From Candidatus Crickella equi (GTDB taxonomy: Bacteria; Bacillota; Clostridia; Peptostreptococcales; Anaerovoracaceae), in contig JAGHUP010000012.1 in NCBI GenBank assembly GCA_018064755.1, forward strand, positions 1 through 64,000: a stretch of DNA of 64,000 bases, read 5' to 3'. The notes under the pieces are model-generated. The model saw only the letters and a list, made by a program, of their open reading frames with translations, had not been told where the DNA came from and did no database searches. This document shows, in pieces, positions 62,542 through 64,000 of the stretch; the first letter of the stretch is position 1, and each line of letters starts with the position of its first letter. The position numbers were made by a program, and so were the translations under genes.

Positions 62542-62857
62542 CAACAGCACCTCCACATTTATTAATTACAATTAACAATGTGAATATAGTTGATTAAGGA
62601 CTCGGGCATAACTTGCATATATGTAAGTATAAAGGAATCGCTAAAAGGAGGAAAAACAACAAAAACTACATATATGAATATTGCTATCAGAGCATAAGAA
62701 GATTATTTTGTATATACAACAAAAAACCGGCGAATTTTAAATAGGGCATGTCTTCTGCAATTTAAGGAATTACATCTTAAGCCTTGTTCGGGGGGGGGTG
62801 AAACGATGTATTATTATGTGTATATAAATAACAATTGTGTAAAAAAGGATTGTAATC
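62542..62857. other. 316-bp intergenic region with poly-G promoter spacer
   Basis: Contains the divergent HTH start, an orphan AAAAGGAGGAAAA ribosome-site-like string at 62645-62657 with no good reading frame behind it, AT-rich DNA, and the G9 promoter described separately. Confidence 0.5.
62784..62814 (+). promoter_or_regulatory. promoter with G9 tract in its spacer
   Basis: TTGTTC (62784-62789), then nine Gs (62790-62798), TGAAACGATG, TATTAT (62809-62814). The spacer is 19 bp, and loss of two Gs would give the optimal 17. Homopolymeric tracts in spacers are classic switches for phase-variable surface proteins. Confidence 0.55.
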
Positions 62858-64000
62858 ATGAAGAAGAAATTATTGAGCATTATCTTAACACTCGCGATGG
62901 TATTGACCATGATGCCAGCGATGACATTTACGGCTTTCGCTGATGAAAAACCAACGAACTGGTCTATACTGAATTCCGCAGTTAATGGCGAAGGCGATTA
63001 CACGACTGAAACAACAGTTACAGATAGCGCCGAAACGCCTGTGAATCTTTTCACAGTAAAAGATGAAACAGTAGAATCAGTTACAACTCGAACGATCACG
63101 CTTCTGGCTGATTTCAAAGCCGGAGCAAGTGATACATATTTGTATCCCAACTCGGCCAAAGAAATCATTCTCGACCTCAATGGTCATGTACTTGACCGTG
63201 GACTGATAGCCGATGATGGTACTACAACAACTAAGAATGATGGAAGTGCTATTTTTGTTAATAATAAGACACTAACACTTAAAGACTCTAATGCTGCTAC
63301 TGCACACAAATTCACAGTTTTAGATAGTGGCCTCTGGAAATATGTTGGACCATGGGAGACCGGTGACGTAGAAACCGAAACTCTTAAAAAAGTGAATGGC
63401 GGTGTTGTCACAGGTGGAACTGGGACATTTATAACAAAAAATAGATACAGAGGCGGAGGCATAGCTGTATACTCTGCAGGACATTTTACAATGAACGGTG
63501 GTAATGTCATTGGTAACTTTGCCATTTATGGCGGTGGTGTGGCAATTGTTGCTCAGACTACTAATACAAGTGGTTACTTTACCATGACTAATGGAAAAAT
63601 TATGGGCAATCTAGCATCTCTATGGGCTGGAGGCCTAGGCGTGATGCAACCACGTAGCGCAACTTTCAAAGCGGTTAACGGTGATGAAATAATTATCACT
63701 GATAATGTTGCATTGGATGCAGAAGGTGGAGCCTGCATCTCTGATTCGCATAATATTTTTAAGATGGAGGGCAAAATAATTATTAAAGACAATCTCTCCA
63801 AAAATTCTGCTGAGAATAAATGTTTAAATAATCTAGCAGTCGGTTATTACCCGATAAAAGTTACTGGCTCGTTAGCTGGTTCTGAAATTTATATTGAACA
63901 TTTCAATAGCGATAATGATGTACTAAACATAGGTGTATTATCTTCTGGCTTTACAACTAATAATCCTGGAGCAAAGCTAAATGATATTTTCCACTATGAT
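62858..64000 (+). CDS. secreted beta-helix-type surface protein, partial (continues beyond window)
   Basis: At least 381 residues, open at the right edge with no stop. A classic signal peptide (KKKLLSIILTLAMVLTMMPAMTFTAFADE) is followed by Thr/Asn/Gly-rich repeats (EIILDLNGHVLDRGL, YRGGGIAVYSAGHFTMNGGNVIGNFAIYGGGVAIVAQ, GYFTMTNGKIMGNLASLWAGGLGV), as in right-handed beta-helix adhesins of intestinal and oral Firmicutes. It is likely wall-anchored by a C-terminal signal outside the window. ATG behind AAAGGAT. The promoter spacer contains a G9 tract. Confidence 0.85.
   Translation, partial: MKKKLLSIILTLAMVLTMMPAMTFTAFADEKPTNWSILNSAVNGEGDYTTETTVTDSAETPVNLFTVKDETVESVTTRTITLLADFKAGASDTYLYPNSAKEIILDLNGHVLDRGLIADDGTTTTKNDGSAIFVNNKTLTLKDSNAATAHKFTVLDSGLWKYVGPWETGDVETETLKKVNGGVVTGGTGTFITKNRYRGGGIAVYSAGHFTMNGGNVIGNFAIYGGGVAIVAQTTNTSGYFTMTNGKIMGNLASLWAGGLGVMQPRSATFKAVNGDEIIITDNVALDAEGGACISDSHNIFKMEGKIIIKDNLSKNSAENKCLNNLAVGYYPIKVTGSLAGSEIYIEHFNSDNDVLNIGVLSSGFTTNNPGAKLNDIFHYD

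Larger units (their letters stand above)
53363..64000. mobile_element. integrative mobilizable element inserted at the 3' end of guaA (right end outside window)
   Basis: The content includes a divergent phage-type repressor, Xis-like HTH, tyrosine integrase, AAA replication-type ATPase, ParM-like partition pair, oriT-like hairpins, MobC and relaxase, followed by cargo: a cytolysin-family gene, small genes, HTH and a surface protein. There is no T4SS (no VirB4/VirD4), so it is mobilizable and not self-transmissible unless transfer genes lie beyond 64000. The left boundary is placed just after guaA. I cannot say whether the last genes belong to it. Confidence 0.75.

Overview
The window looks like a chromosome segment of a strictly anaerobic, low-to-moderate GC Firmicute of class Clostridia. 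The evidence is Gram-positive style ribosome binding sites and terminators, a CIRCE-controlled groESL, a Rex regulator, a 2[4Fe-4S] ferredoxin, a TasA/SipW module and an ECF riboflavin transporter subunit. I would guess the Anaerovoracaceae/Mogibacterium neighbourhood, but this is inference without any phylogeny.

Layout. 0-14 kb: metabolic and repair genes, namely serA (minus), a DacF-like protein with uvrC, a DUF4870-like small membrane gene, a DUF1292 gene, stand-alone trpB, tRNA-Leu(CAG), a GNAT / Pr6Pr / monooxygenase-Vat fusion / GH3 cluster, serC and a CBS-type pyrophosphatase. 14-23 kb: envelope genes, with a TasA-like/SipW operon, a cytosolic-looking 5'-nucleotidase, and a GAF-ABC ATPase fusion followed by a 1002-residue FtsX-type permease. 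22.7-43.4 kb: housekeeping runs (duplicated class II aldolase, glycosyltransferase, metG-tatD-tilS-ftsH, pucR-coaX-dusB-SBP-pepV-ribU, tsaE-tsaB-rimI-tsaD-ABC-F). 43.4-53.4 kb: acpP-rex behind three phased Rex-like boxes, ferredoxin, a P-loop/Asp23 fusion, ogg, groESL, an SCP2-like/aminotransferase pair, guaB and an ATPPase-only guaA.

53.4 kb to the end: an integrated mobile element seated at the 3' end of guaA. It has a divergent XRE repressor with three operators, a small Xis-like protein, a tyrosine integrase, an RHH protein, a RecA-like AAA ATPase whose 3' end carries a symmetric iteron cluster, a ParM-like actin with a ParR-like partner, an oriT-like segment, MobC and a MOB relaxase. Its cargo is a cholesterol-dependent-cytolysin family protein with an altered membrane-binding tip, small Cys-rich genes, an HTH regulator, and the start of a secreted surface protein whose promoter spacer holds a G9 tract. 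The right end is outside the window.

Most notable signals: (1) two promoters 9.5 kb apart (small membrane protein; tasA-like operon) share exact geometry: TTTTAC repeats 21 bp apart, then exactly 30 bp to the -10 box. (2) An array of eight TGACGAT/ATCGTCA iterons lies inside the coding sequence just upstream of parM. (3) The mobile element carries a divergent pore-forming toxin. (4) A poly-G tract in a promoter spacer suggests phase variation. (5) A DacF homologue has lost all three catalytic motifs. (6) guaB is Tritrichomonas-type and paired with a glutaminase-less guaA.
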